Assembly: GCA_015680685.1 (NCBI GenBank)
Contig: MNCI01023519.1
Location: forward strand, 65,729-100,667
DNA length: 34,939 bases
Direction: 5' to 3'
Origin: Gnetum montanum
Lineage: Eukaryota; Streptophyta; Gnetopsida; Gnetales; Gnetaceae
This document shows, one piece after another, positions 21,010-30,816 of the stretch. A program made the translations under genes and the position numbers. Every line of letters starts with the position of its first letter. Position 1 is the first letter of the stretch. The notes beneath the pieces are model-generated. The model saw only the letters and a program-made list of their open reading frames with translations. It was not told the DNA's origin and ran no database searches.

Positions 21010-23377
21010 ACATTCAAATTTCCTCAACTCATTATCCATTCTTGGTGAAAATTCATATTTTGCCATAAAGGAACTCTTACCAATGCTAGAATGGGAAGCA
21101 TAATTGTATGAGAATTTAGCATGGGTCCATATGTTTTCCCACCTCTAAGGGTAATCCTTGCACAAACACCTCAAGATCTTTAATAGAGATCTATTGAAAA
21201 GTTCAGTTTTCCCATGAGCTTAGGGGTGATAGACTATAGAAAAAGACAACTTGGTTCCTAGGTGTTTCCAAAGTGATCTTTAAAAATGGCTAGTAAACTT
21301 GACATCCCTATCACTCACAATGTTCAAAGGAATGTCATGTAGTCTCACAACATGCTAAAAGAATAAATGTGCAACATGGAAAGCATCACTACTTTTCTTT
21401 CATGGAATACAATAAGCCATCTTGGTAAATTTATCTATTAAAACAAGTATAGAATCATGACTAGATCTTGTCTTAGGAATATCACAAAGAACATCCAAAG
21501 AAACACTTTCCCAATGAGCATTTAGGATTGGTAAAGGTCGATAATGACCATCTACACCTTTTCCTTCTTTGAACTTTTAACAACTATGGCATTATTTTAT
21601 AAATTAAACCACATCACTATACATACTTGGCCAAAAGTAATTTTTGCTCATCAATTCCAATGTCGTGGTCTTGCCCATATGTATAGCCATGTTACTTTGG
21701 TATTTATCTTTAAGGAGTTTGTACTTAAAGTCATAATTTGGAATACAAATTTTTTCATCCTTAAACAAAATCCCATTTGTTACATGATAAGATTTGCCTT
21801 GATCAATTCTTTCCAATAATGGAAAAGATAACTCCTTCCAAATTGCACCAAAATCCATACCATTAGGATATAATGAAGCAAAAGAGTCAAACCCTTGAAC
21901 TTTAACATTAGAAGAAACAATATGAACTCTAGACAAAGCATTAGCCATAACATTAGATTTTCCACTCCTATGTTTTAAAATAAAATGAAATTCCTGCAAT
22001 TGTTCTACCCATTTCATATGCTTGGCATTCAATTTCTTTTGAGAATTCAAAAATTGAAGTGTTGTATGATCAGTAAATAAAAGAAACTTTAATCCTAGAA
22101 AGTAATGTCTCCAATGTTTAATGGCTTGAAGTATAGCATATAACTCCTTTTTATACACATTATACTTTTATCTAGATTTATTTAATTTTTTGGAAAAGAA
22201 TGCAGTTGGCTTACCCTCTTGAGAAAGCACACCTTCAATAGCAAGTCCACTTGCATCTACTTCCACTTCAAAAAGTTTTGAGAAATTTGTAATTTCCAAA
22301 AATAAAGCACTACAAATTTTCTCTTTTAATGCTTAAAAGGATTTTTCTTTCTCATTATCCTATACAAAGGTTGAATTTTTCTTCAAACAAGAGAACATAG
22401 GCCATGCAATAGAATTGAAATTCCTAATAAATATCCTATAGGAGCTATCCAAACCAAGAAAAGATCTTACCTCTCCCACATCCCTAGGTGAAGGCCATTC
22501 CTTGATTGCCTTGATGATTCTTGGTTCCATCTTAACTTGGTTCTTGGAGATAACATGACCTACTAGACAATTTCTTTCTTCATGAAGTATAATTCTTAGT
22601 ATTTTTTACCAATTTTGCCTCTTTTAACTTGAATCATATCATCCTTAAATGTTGTACATGGTCCTCTTCTTTAGAACTGTACAAAAGAATATCATCAAAG
22701 AAAAAAATGTAACATTTACCAATAAAATCTCTTAGGACCTTATGCATGAGCCTCATAAATGTTTCTGGAGCATTAATTAGACCAAAGGGCATGAATAACC
22801 ACTCATATAAGCCATATAGTATCTTAAAGGTTGTTTTTCATTCATCTCCTGGTCTAATCCTTATTTGATGATAACCACTTTTTAAATGAATTTTAGAAAA
22901 AATTCTCAACATTGGCAAGCACATTAAGAATGTCATCCATCCTAGGAATAGGAAATCTATACTTGATAGGAATCTTATTAACACCCCTAAAATCTATGCA
23001 CATCCTTAATTCATCGGTATCTTTCTTTGGAACTAATATAGTTTGAATGACACAATGCAAGATGGATTCCTTAATAAAACCATTAAAGAGTAATTTACTT
23101 GCTTACTCAATTCTTCCCTCTAATTTGGACTCATGTGTTAGGCTCTTTCATTTGGAATTATAGCTCCCTGTATGAAGTCTATTTGATGTTGGATGGATCT
23201 AATTAGTAGAAGCCCTTTTGATTTTCCCTTGAAAACATCAATAAATTCTAATGCTAAAGGTTGCACTATTGGAGGAAGTTCATTTGTATGCTTCTATTCA
23301 TTTGTTGTAAGTATTGACATGGTAACAAAACCATGCCCAACCTCTTCATGCACTTGTAGGTACTCTTGCTTACTAAG
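21010..23377 (-). pseudogene. pol of element F: RT, RNase H and integrase
   Basis: Read from right to left on the minus strand: a PR-RT linker (PPIVQPLALEFIDVF, IQHQIDFIQGA, about 23130-23290), RT palm with [16 protein letters not shown] and the catalytic FFDD at 22691-22702, then RNase H with VEVDASGLAIEGVL and FTDHTTL. A 184-residue open stretch (22158-21604) joins RNase H to the integrase zinc finger (HMGKTTTLELMSKNYFWP). The integrase core follows with SLDVL, IVSDRDVKF and HGKTELFN, so the D-D-E residues are kept. Homology stops near 21010, before the integrase C-terminus and any chromodomain. Sequence style fits chromoviruses; without the chromodomain this is inference. A handful of stops interrupt the RT and the integrase core. 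Confidence 0.87.
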
Positions 23378-23852
23378 TGATGAGCCGTGAGGTACCCTTA
23401 TGCTCAACCATACGAATATAATTATGTACATATGATTCAATTGAACTCCATGGATGGACTAGTTGTGGCACCTAAATAGTTATACATTGATCACAGTTCG
23501 CTATCTTCCCACTTGGACTAGTGTTTGCTTTGTCATGTATGGTTTAGTCTAGAGTGAGGTGTATGATGTGGTTTCTACTACTATACTACTCTTGAGGACA
23601 ATGAGAATAACTTGATTAAGCTAATAAGAAATAGGAAATAAATCTAAGCTAGCCTAAATCCGATGAGCATTTGTCCTTAATCATTTGTACGCATCTTGGA
23701 CTTCGTGTACTACTTCTGAGATTGCCCAGCATACATCACTCGAAGCACTATTTGATACACTACTAGGTTACCATGTAGTTACACTTAAATATTCATGATT
23801 AAGACATACTCATTCCGCATTGATAAATTATGTTTTTCATATACTTCGATAT
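23378..23852 (-). repeat. LTR piece H of the Athila-like family
   Basis: Starts exactly at TGATGAG, the complement of the LTR 3' terminus, and matches D (559-1010) in the same orientation through U5 up to the CGGAATGAGT-type block near 23815. The rest of the LTR is missing because element C begins about 23853. No primer site lies outside the terminus, so it was a 3' LTR or a solo LTR that landed in F (flank CTAAG at 23373-23377). Its other half may lie beyond the right edge, on the far side of C. Confidence 0.75.
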
Positions 23853-24675
23853 TGGAGTGGACGCAATATTAGGTATACAATATCGGGTACACGATATCGT
23901 GACCCAAGATGTGATATCATACATTCAATATCACAGGGTTACTCTCGGGTCTATAAATACAACCCCCAGGTGCACGATTGAAGGTAGTTTTGGTAGTCAA
24001 GTAGCGAAACTCTTGCAGTTTGTCCATTTGAGAGTTAGAATATTTTCCAAGTGCCCGTAGTAGGAGGTCTAAGTGTAATTGGATCTTTATTCAAGCATTA
24101 ATGTACCTAAACACACCATTGTGTTGGCAATAAAGACAAACTCTTTGATTCACCTTGTAACACTTGAGACTTTCTTTCTTATGCATTATTTCATGCAATT
24201 TACATAAATGTTATTCATGAAATAATTAATTATGATTCATTAAGCAACTGATTTAAATACACAAGCACGACCCCTTCGAACTTATGTGTGACACTTGGTA
24301 GCTCAGAAATGGTTAGCATTTGACAACCTAACAGTGTTTATGCAAAGTTTAGGATGTGTCGAGAAGTGGGAATAGTTACTTGTGTTAGGCTAGATTAGAC
24401 CATAGTTTACTTGGCATTTAATCACTCTTACTTTCATTCTTATTCTAGGAAAGTAAGTTGATAAAACACAAAATAATAAAAATCTTACTTCTCAGTCACA
24501 CTTAACCATACAATTGCATTTCACAAGTGGGATTGGGAAGACAACAAATAGACAATGCGCATGCACTCTTTAGCTTTAGTGTACTTGGTAATTAAAGTCT
24601 ATAGAATTTGATTGGATCGCATGTGGACATCTGTGATTCGTATGGTTGGGTGTAGGGGTATCTCGTCACTCATCA
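23853..24675 (+). repeat. 5' LTR of element C
   Basis: About 823 bp. The right end CACTCATCA is exact. The left end is placed at TGGAGTGGACGC, aligned with TGATGGGACGC of B. GATATC occurs at 23893-23898 and 23913-23918, the first inside a perfect CACGATATCGTG. The TATA box is at 23951-23960 and AATAAA at 24129-24134. The U5 matches the other copies. Confidence 0.8.
23951..23960 (+). promoter_or_regulatory. TATA box in C 5' LTR
   Basis: CTATAAATAC downstream of the GATATC palindromes and upstream of the conserved R region. Confidence 0.65.
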
Positions 24676-24695
24676 TTGGCACCGTTGCCGGGGAC
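24676..24695 (+). promoter_or_regulatory. Primer-binding site, tRNA-Asp type (element C)
   Basis: TTGGCACCGTTGCCGGGGAC is the best-preserved primer site in the window. From memory, one base differs from the complement of the plant tRNA-Asp 3' end (TGGCGCCGTTGCCGGGGA). Confidence 0.85.
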
Positions 24696-24828
24696 TTTAG
24701 TTCTACGTGCGCTATCTAAACCAAGTAAAACTTAGTAACCTCATTATTTGAAACTTAAGAGTCAAATCTGAAAAAAATAAAAATTAGAATTATAATTAGA
24801 TTAAACCTTAAGAGTCATTAAGAAAAAA

Positions 24829-24993
24829 ATGTCTTCTTCTCACAAGAGCCCATCTCCACCTAGGGTAGACTAGGTGCCTTAGCAATACCAGGTGGTATAT
24901 GCCCATCTCGATGAGTAGTACCCGACTTCACCTTCATCTTGCATCAAGATGAACTGCTATGGTGGCACAACATGGAAGGCGACATTGTGTTTC
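24829..24993 (+). pseudogene. gag, N-terminal piece (element C), cut by element B
   Basis: Starts at ATG 24829 (MSSSHKSPSPP) and includes DFTFILHQDELLWW and NMEGDIV in a shifted frame, matching element A at 3800-3870. The coding is severed at 24993 by B, and the next codons are found at 31547. Early stops and a frame change show decay as well. The gene role is as for the other gag entries. The start was chosen by the MSSSHK/MASSHR match. Confidence 0.75.
24989..24993 (+). repeat. Target-site duplication, left copy GTTTC (element B)
   Basis: GTTTC here and GTTGC at 31542-31546 flank element B. The unoccupied site in element A (CATTGTGTTGCCACTTG near 3872) reads GTTGC, so the left copy carries one mutation. 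Confidence 0.85.
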
Positions 24994-25004
24994 TAATGGG
25001 ATGC

Positions 25005-25061
25005 GATATCGCATGGGCCACGATATCATGTCTTCCCCTACGATATCGCGTACTTGATATC
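25005..25061 (+). promoter_or_regulatory. Array of GATATC palindromes in U3 (B 5' LTR)
   Basis: Four GATATC cores begin at 25005, 25022, 25042 and 25056, spaced 17, 20 and 14 bp, ending about 18 bp before the TATA box. The position suggests transcription-factor sites; the function is inference. Confidence 0.6.
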
Positions 25062-25079
25062 ACAGTCCACCGCAATGTC

Positions 25080-25086
25080 TATAAAT
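25080..25086 (+). promoter_or_regulatory. TATA box in B 5' LTR
   Basis: TATAAAT just after the palindrome array, about 180 bp upstream of AATAAA. Confidence 0.65.
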
Positions 25087-25812
25087 AAGAAGCGGCTCTC
25101 CCTTGTTTGTCATCCTAGTTTTAGATTGTAGCTAGACTCTGGCAGTTTGATCCCTTCAGAGTTAGATTATTTTCCAGTGTCTGTTTGCAGTGTGGTGAAT
25201 GTAATTGTACAACATTCTTTATTCGAGTGTGACGTACTTGGATAGACACATGATCGGTAATAAAGATAGAGATTACTTCATCATTGTAGCATTCACTTTG
25301 TTATTTATTTGTTTGTTTATTTAATTTTTATTTACTACTTTCTCTCTCTCATCCTTATCTCCTAGTAACGCGGAATGAGTACGACTTGATTACGAGAATT
25401 TAAGTGTGACTACTTGGTATCCTAGTGGCGTACCTAGGATCTGCGCTTGGTAATCCCATTGGTAGTTGTGCACGAGGTCCAAGATGTGTATGGATAATCA
25501 AGGAATTGGTTGCTCATCACACTTAGGCTAGATTAGATTTTCTTACCCTTTTCCTCCTAGCTTAGCGTAGTTAATATTATTTTCCACTGCCTTTAGGAGT
25601 AGCATTAGAATTAGGAACACATCATACACCTCACTTTGGACTAAACCATACGTGAAAAATATAATATTAGTCCAGGTGGGAAAACAGTGAACTGCGACCT
25701 AAGGTTAATAATCTAGGTGCCACAAGTAGTCCATCTGCAGAGTTCGACCAGATCATGCGTGACAACACTCGTATTCGTATGGTTGAGTGTAGGGGTATCT
25801 CGCCACTCATCA

Positions 25813-25830
25813 TTGGTGCCGTTGCCAAGG
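25813..25830 (+). promoter_or_regulatory. Primer-binding site, tRNA-Asp type (element B)
   Basis: TTGGTGCCGTTGCCAAGG abuts the LTR. It differs from the intact C site by a few transitions. Confidence 0.85.
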
Positions 25831-25956
25831 ATGGTGCTAGTTATCTAGATTAGTTATATCATACAAGGTCACTATATAGGAATTAATGATATATCTCTTA
25901 AAAAGAAGAATCAATTATAAAAAGTCACATACGAATTCACACACCGTTTCACAATC

Positions 25957-28117
25957 ATGCCTCCCCTACAAGATGATAATAATGCCACACCTAATGAGGT
26001 AGTTCATTGGAGAACCAATGAATTAGATGACAATGAAGATTGGAGTACTCAACCCTATGTAGGAGTCCCCTACGTTTATGAACAACCCAACGATACGCAA
26101 AGACTCTCGTCGTCTAACTCTGACACCTCTAGTGAGGATGAGACATCCCATGGAATAAGGAGGCCCGAAAGGCCTAGAACCTTCTCAATAACTAACAAGA
26201 ACTTACTTGGGGATGATTGGAAGAGTTACAAAAGTCATAACGAGTTTTACAGTTCCTTCTCTTCCTCTACTCCTTCAACATCAGATTGTGACACTGATGA
26301 CTATCTTTCAAGGGATCGGTGTAGAACTAAAAATCAAGCTCACAAAGAAAATCAAGAATGCTAACATAAACGAAGGCAACATCATCCCAACTCACAAACT
26401 CACAACCTACTTAGTGATGATGAACCCCTGCTGGCCACTAAGAGCTTAACACAAATACAAGAGGTTGTTCGAATCTCACGTAGGCATCGTAAAGAGAGCC
26501 ATCTACCCAGGCTCGATTTAAACAACTTTTTCCATTTTTTAGGAGGCCATGACTTAGATCTGCATCAACATTTACAAGCCTTCTATGATGTCTGAACATG
26601 GAATAACATTGATAATAGTTGGCAAAAACTTAAGCTCTTTCCTATGACACTCATTGACCAAGAAAATGTATGGTATAGATCGTTAAAACCAAACTCGATA
26701 CGATGCTGGTCAACAATGGTAGAAGTATTTAACAAAAAATATCAAACCTATGTAAGAGTGTCAGCCTTGAGGAAACAAATCCAAGGATGGAAACAAGCAC
26801 AACATGAACCCTTGGACATGGCCTTAGAAAGATATTATGCACTGTTAAACAACTATCCAGGCCATGGGTTTTCCGAGGAAAGGCTAATGTACCATATCAT
26901 TGATGGGCTATGTAATGAAACAAGAGAGACCTTAGGAATATATGCCCAAGGTCAACTATACAAGTTACGAACCCATCAAGTCCAAGAGCTTATTAAATGG
27001 GTAGCAAAAGAAGAAGGAGAAATGGCTAGATGGGAGAGTGTTGAAAAACATCAATGGGAACAAAATTTCAACTTAACAAAGGTCCATGATCATAAAAAGG
27101 AGAAATTAACCAATCTCAAGGTGGAAACCTCATCTTTGCCAATACAACAATCGTTAGAAGAAGCCAAGGCAAAGATCAATAAGATGTTGGAATGGATGTA
27201 TCAAAAGTGTGGAGAATTTATCAACACCATTGGAGATAGAGTTTTGACAACCCAAGAAGCAGGAAAAAACATTAGACATTCGAAAAAAAAAGAATGAAGG
27301 GAATAAGTGCTCAACTACCAATCCTACGTATGAATGCAACATATGCCTGTAAGATCACCCCAAAGGCCAATGTCCAATATTGTTACATCTACATTAGCAT
27401 TGGGAAAACACGTTACATCCAGAGTTCATACAGAGATACTGTGTTTGACCACAGTGGCAACAATCCCAGTCGTGGGGGAGACCACCCTTAGACTAGAGGC
27501 ACCCTTCATATCATCCGAATCCAAATTCTTATCACATTCAACACCCTATTTTTCCAATTGGGCCAACATACTTTATCTCACCACAATACCATTCTCCTCA
27601 ATACTATCAACCCATGCCTCCAACACAATCGCCACCTTGTGCATCTTATATTCCTCGTAACTTTCAACATTCTCATTCTTTCCCTCCTTCCACAATGCCA
27701 CCGATTGTTTCTAAGGTACCTACACCACAGCAACAACCCACGAATAACACTTGTGCTAATACTTCTAACAGTAGTGAGAAACCTCAGCAACATCAAAAGC
27801 ACCCCTTCTTTAAACATGGTTGTAAGAAGGGACAACATAATTTAGAGGCCACTGCATCTTCCAACTCAGCACAAGTCCCACATTGTGGTGCACCCTTACC
27901 TTTGAACCCAATGCCTCATGTAACTTTATTAGGGCCACCAACTAACACTCCAAAAACCATACGGCCCAATGAACACAACCATGGGAGGCATCATCCTAAT
28001 CCTTGCATACCATTTGACGGTCCCAAATATCATAGTGGGTCAACTCGTTATCCAGGAACTACATCGTATAAAGTGCCCCACTATGCTTATTATAACCCAG
28101 TGTGTGAAACTTGATGG
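25957..28117 (+). pseudogene. gag polyprotein (element B), near-complete
   Basis: Starts at ATG 25957 and stays in one frame to 27297 except for TAA at 26362 and TGA at 26593. An A9 run at 27283-27291 marks a frameshift, after which coding continues in the next frame to a stop at about 28117. Domains: acidic N-terminus, Ser-rich tract (26110-26300), basic RRxHR stretch, gag core (about 26600-27000, WQKLKLFPMTL, IQGWKQAQHEPLD, GHGFSEERL), a coiled-coil-like Lys/Glu region, zinc knuckle at 27335-27373 (CNICxxDHPKGQC), and a Pro/Gln/His-rich tail. Total about 719 codons. Gag packages RNA into cytoplasmic particles. Six stops plus one frameshift separate it from an open gene, the best-preserved gag here. 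Confidence 0.87.
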
Positions 28118-29959
28118 AGTAAATATGACCAAGCCAGAATAATTTCAAAAAGCAAGGATTCCAGTCATCATTTATTAATCCTTGCCATCCTCAACCATTT
28201 AGATATGGGGGATATCCCCCATTTCAATAACAAGTAGGATTAATAAATATTTTTTATTTTCTTTAATTTTTCAATTTTTGTTTTTCAATTTTTCAATTTT
28301 TCAACTTTTTGTTTTATCTTTTTATCTTTCTGTGTTTTTGTGTTTTTACATTGTTGTAAGTAATCTCATCTATGGATAAAACACTCATGTGGATCATTGG
28401 TTGAGGTGTGTTCTATGTTATTAAGTCATGAGTGATTAATTATTTGGAATAGTGAGCCCATTACACCCACTCATCCACTCTACAAATAAGAGGTTCTTTT
28501 CAAGGGTACGGTGATATTCTTGATATTTCAAAAAGTTAAAATTAATTTTATGTTCATTGTACCTAGAATGAAGAAGGATGGATGAAGAGGGAATGATTAG
28601 GGTGTGACATCAAGGGGACTTGTGGATTCTCTTTGGTGACATCTGTGGGAGTTATCATGCAACCTGGTTGTACTAAGATTCTTGTAGATCTAATGAAAAT
28701 TGGGAGTAAGAGTAATTAAAAGGGTACTCAAAAATCAAATGTTGTTCTAGGGGGTCCCACTGGAAAGACATGCATCCATGCCTGAAGTTTGGCGGCTTCT
28801 CTGGATTCAGTAAAATGAAAAAAAAAAGAGAAAGAAAGACAAAGAAAAAAGAAGTGCCATAAAACAAAAGTCACTCCTCCCTTGAACTAAACGTCAAGTG
28901 ATCATACACCTTGTTGTTATGGTACTCTTGTAGTTGCTCATCATGGGATGAAACAATGTGCTGTCATTGATTAAAGGAATGGAATTGGTCCTAATCTTGG
29001 AACGATGGGTTGATGACACCTTAATCATGCTTTACACGCAGGATTCACTATGCTCTGGGTCAATTACCTCATGTCCCAATCTCTACGATCCCTTCTATAC
29101 TTCGCCTCATCTCACTGTTCATGTAATTGTAGCTCATGTCCCATGTAGCATAGAATTTTCATCTCATTCTGGTGATATTTACATGTGTGTGTTTTGTGGA
29201 GTTAGTGNGATATTCTTTCCCTTATTACTATCCCTCCGATTCAACGTTCCTATGAATCATCACATAGCCTTTTTCTCTACCATCCGAGGTCTTTATTGAT
29301 AAATTCCATACCATCATACTTTTCGTGCCTTTAGAACCAGTTGAATTACCCTAGAACCCTATGACAATCGTTCAGATGTCCTTAGTTTACATCGTTTAAT
29401 TTCAAAAGAAATATTAAAAATTCGGTACATTCTCTAAGTGCCCTAACTTTGATGAAAATATATATACGTGACCTCCCCACAACACTTACCATCATTTTCC
29501 ACTATTCAAGTGGGGGAGTTTTTTGAATTTTTTCTCTACGACCTGCGATTGTGAGACCCTTGCTTTTATTCCTATGTCTCACTTGTTGGTACTCCAATTT
29601 TCATTCCATCTGAACCTACTTAACCCGAAGTGTTCAGCTTAGTCATGGGGGAGGGGCACATGCTGAATAGTGCATAAATTTTTTGAAATTCATCATCACA
29701 TGAAGGACATCTTTAAGGGTAACTAGTTGTAAAATTAAGAATAAAATGTGTCAAAAAAATTTCATCCCCTTAGCTATACTAGAAACTTAAATTTGGAAAC
29801 CACCTAAGCAAAGAGGACTCAACACTATAATCTTTCGGGGACATGTTCTTCCAATAATTAACATCACATGGAAATAAAGTAAATTTATTAAGGCAAGCAG
29901 TAAGGTATAACCTAACTTTGGTAACAACCTTACGAAAAATTGGTCCCATGTGATCGCAA
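28118..29959 (+). other. Spacer between gag and ORF2 (element B)
   Basis: 1.8 kb without a supported gene. It starts with a T-rich tract with repeated TTTTTCAAT (28267-28311). It then carries blocks shared with the post-pol spacer of element A (near 28605, and GGAAAGACATG near 28763) and a purine-rich stretch (28815-28855). An ambiguous base N lies at 29208. No pol trace is visible. Confidence 0.65.
28267..28311 (+). repeat. Short TTTTTCAAT-type tandem repeats
   Basis: Four to five imperfect 9-10 bp units in a T-rich background. Confidence 0.7.
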
Positions 29960-30556
29960 ATGGCCCCAAAACGTGGACAACAGGAAGGTCCTACTCAAGA
30001 TGCGATTGAACGATCTCGGAGAGGTGGAAGACAAGATCCTACTAGACAACATGTAGAACAGGAGGAACAATCATTCAGCATTCATCAAGAAGATCCTCCT
30101 ATCGTACAGTTCGGGCAAGCAGAAGCAGGAGATACCCTCTCTGAAAGCAGTGCCTGGTACTTAGGGGAAATGTACCAATTTTGGCACAACAAAGAAGAAG
30201 GCACCATGGTTAACATTTGTGGTGTGACCATTGATTTCTCTATTCAAGCCATTTTGGAAGTATTAAACCTTTCAAATATAGGGCCAAAGGTTGCTCAGAA
30301 CAAGCTGGACACTTTCAAAACTGAGCAACTTAATAAATTGTTGACAGAGAATAAAAGGGTGGCGAAAGAAAAAGAGAAGGCTGACTAGGCTACCTCTATG
30401 GCACAAGTGCAAACTTACACGCACGCTAAGGTACTCAAGGCCTTACAAGAGGAGAAACTCTAAGCCATACTTCAACACCATCAAATCCCAAGACCTGGAG
30501 TGCAAGAAAAGGGAAAGACACCCATGGAGGAGCCACCACCACCAAGAACTACATGA
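29960..30556 (+). pseudogene. ORF2, internally shortened (element B)
   Basis: ATG 29960 opens a 198-codon frame with TAG at 30386 and TAA at 30461 and a final TGA at 30554. The N-terminus is Gln/Arg/Glu-rich and hydrophilic. A central block, SAWYLGEMYQFW then GVTIDFSIQAILEVLNL (about residues 63-102), resembles the start of the putative plant transposon protein family (Transposase_32, from memory) and matches the A ORF2. A Lys/Glu-rich helix and a Pro-rich end (TPMEEPPPPRTT) follow. Against A, where the gene spans about 2.7 kb without LTR E, about 2 kb of the middle is missing. Position just before the polypurine tract is where Athila elements keep an extra ORF. Function unknown. Confidence 0.65.
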
Positions 30557-30694
30557 GTTCCAAGTTTTTGTAGTTGTAGCATTTTTCTGTGTTGTGTCTT
30601 CCTACACTGCGGCATCATTTTATTTTTTCCATCCAATAATCCCATACCTATCCACTGTGTAATCACTGTAACTCGAGGATGAGTTTTTATTCAG

Positions 30695-30705
30695 TTGTGG
30701 GGGTA
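30695..30705 (+). promoter_or_regulatory. Polypurine tract region (element B)
   Basis: TTGTGGGGGTA immediately precedes the 3' LTR; the G-run is the likely primer for plus-strand DNA synthesis. It is short, and its replacement by pyrimidines upstream is unusual. Confidence 0.6.
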
Positions 30706-30712
30706 TGATGGG

Positions 30713-30790
30713 ACGCGATATCGCGTCCGCCACGATATCGCATCCCCCACGATATCGCGTCTTCCCCTGCGATATCGCGTACATGATATT
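30713..30790 (+). promoter_or_regulatory. Array of GATATC palindromes in U3 (B 3' LTR)
   Basis: GATATC at 30717, 30734, 30751 and 30771 and a variant GATATT at 30785. The first three are exactly 17 bp apart. The first core is the centre of a perfect 14-bp palindrome ACGCGATATCGCGT (30713-30726). The array ends 18 bp before the TATA box. Confidence 0.65.
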
Positions 30791-30808
30791 GTAATCCCTC
30801 ACAATGTC

Positions 30809-30816
30809 TATAAATA
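30809..30816 (+). promoter_or_regulatory. TATA box in B 3' LTR
   Basis: TATAAATA, at the same offset as in the 5' LTR. Confidence 0.65.

Larger units (their letters stand above)
19384..23377 (-). mobile_element. Element F: truncated chromovirus-like Ty3/gypsy element
   Basis: A second gypsy lineage, distinct from the Athila-like family. The minus strand carries the protease-RT linker, reverse transcriptase, RNase H, integrase zinc finger and integrase core, then about 1.6 kb of noncoding DNA ending exactly at TGTAACACCCC (19384 on plus), a typical LTR terminus. Gag, protease and the 5' LTR are absent because the element is cut at 23377, where LTR piece H begins. The target sequence left of 19384 is remnant G; the right target flank is lost. 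Confidence 0.85.
24994..25812 (+). repeat. 5' LTR of element B
   Basis: 819 bp, starting TAATG (mutated TGATG), ending CATCA. It has four GATATC sites (25005, 25022, 25042, 25056), a TATA box at 25080-25086, AATAAA at 25259-25264 and a CT-rich tract near 25340. It is one 17-bp unit shorter in U3 than the 3' copy. Confidence 0.92.

Noticed and set aside
21604-22158. A 184-codon minus-strand frame read as an independent gene
   Set aside because: It is an internal piece of pol of element F (RNase H to integrase zinc finger).
27614-28114. Open frame of 166 codons read as a separate Pro/Gln-rich gene
   Set aside because: It is the C-terminal tail of the element B gag, shifted by the A9 run at 27283-27291.
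28958-29299. A 113-codon open frame in the spacer of element B
   Set aside because: It contains the ambiguous base, has no recognisable motif, no counterpart in the spacer of element A, and lies in noncoding-like sequence.
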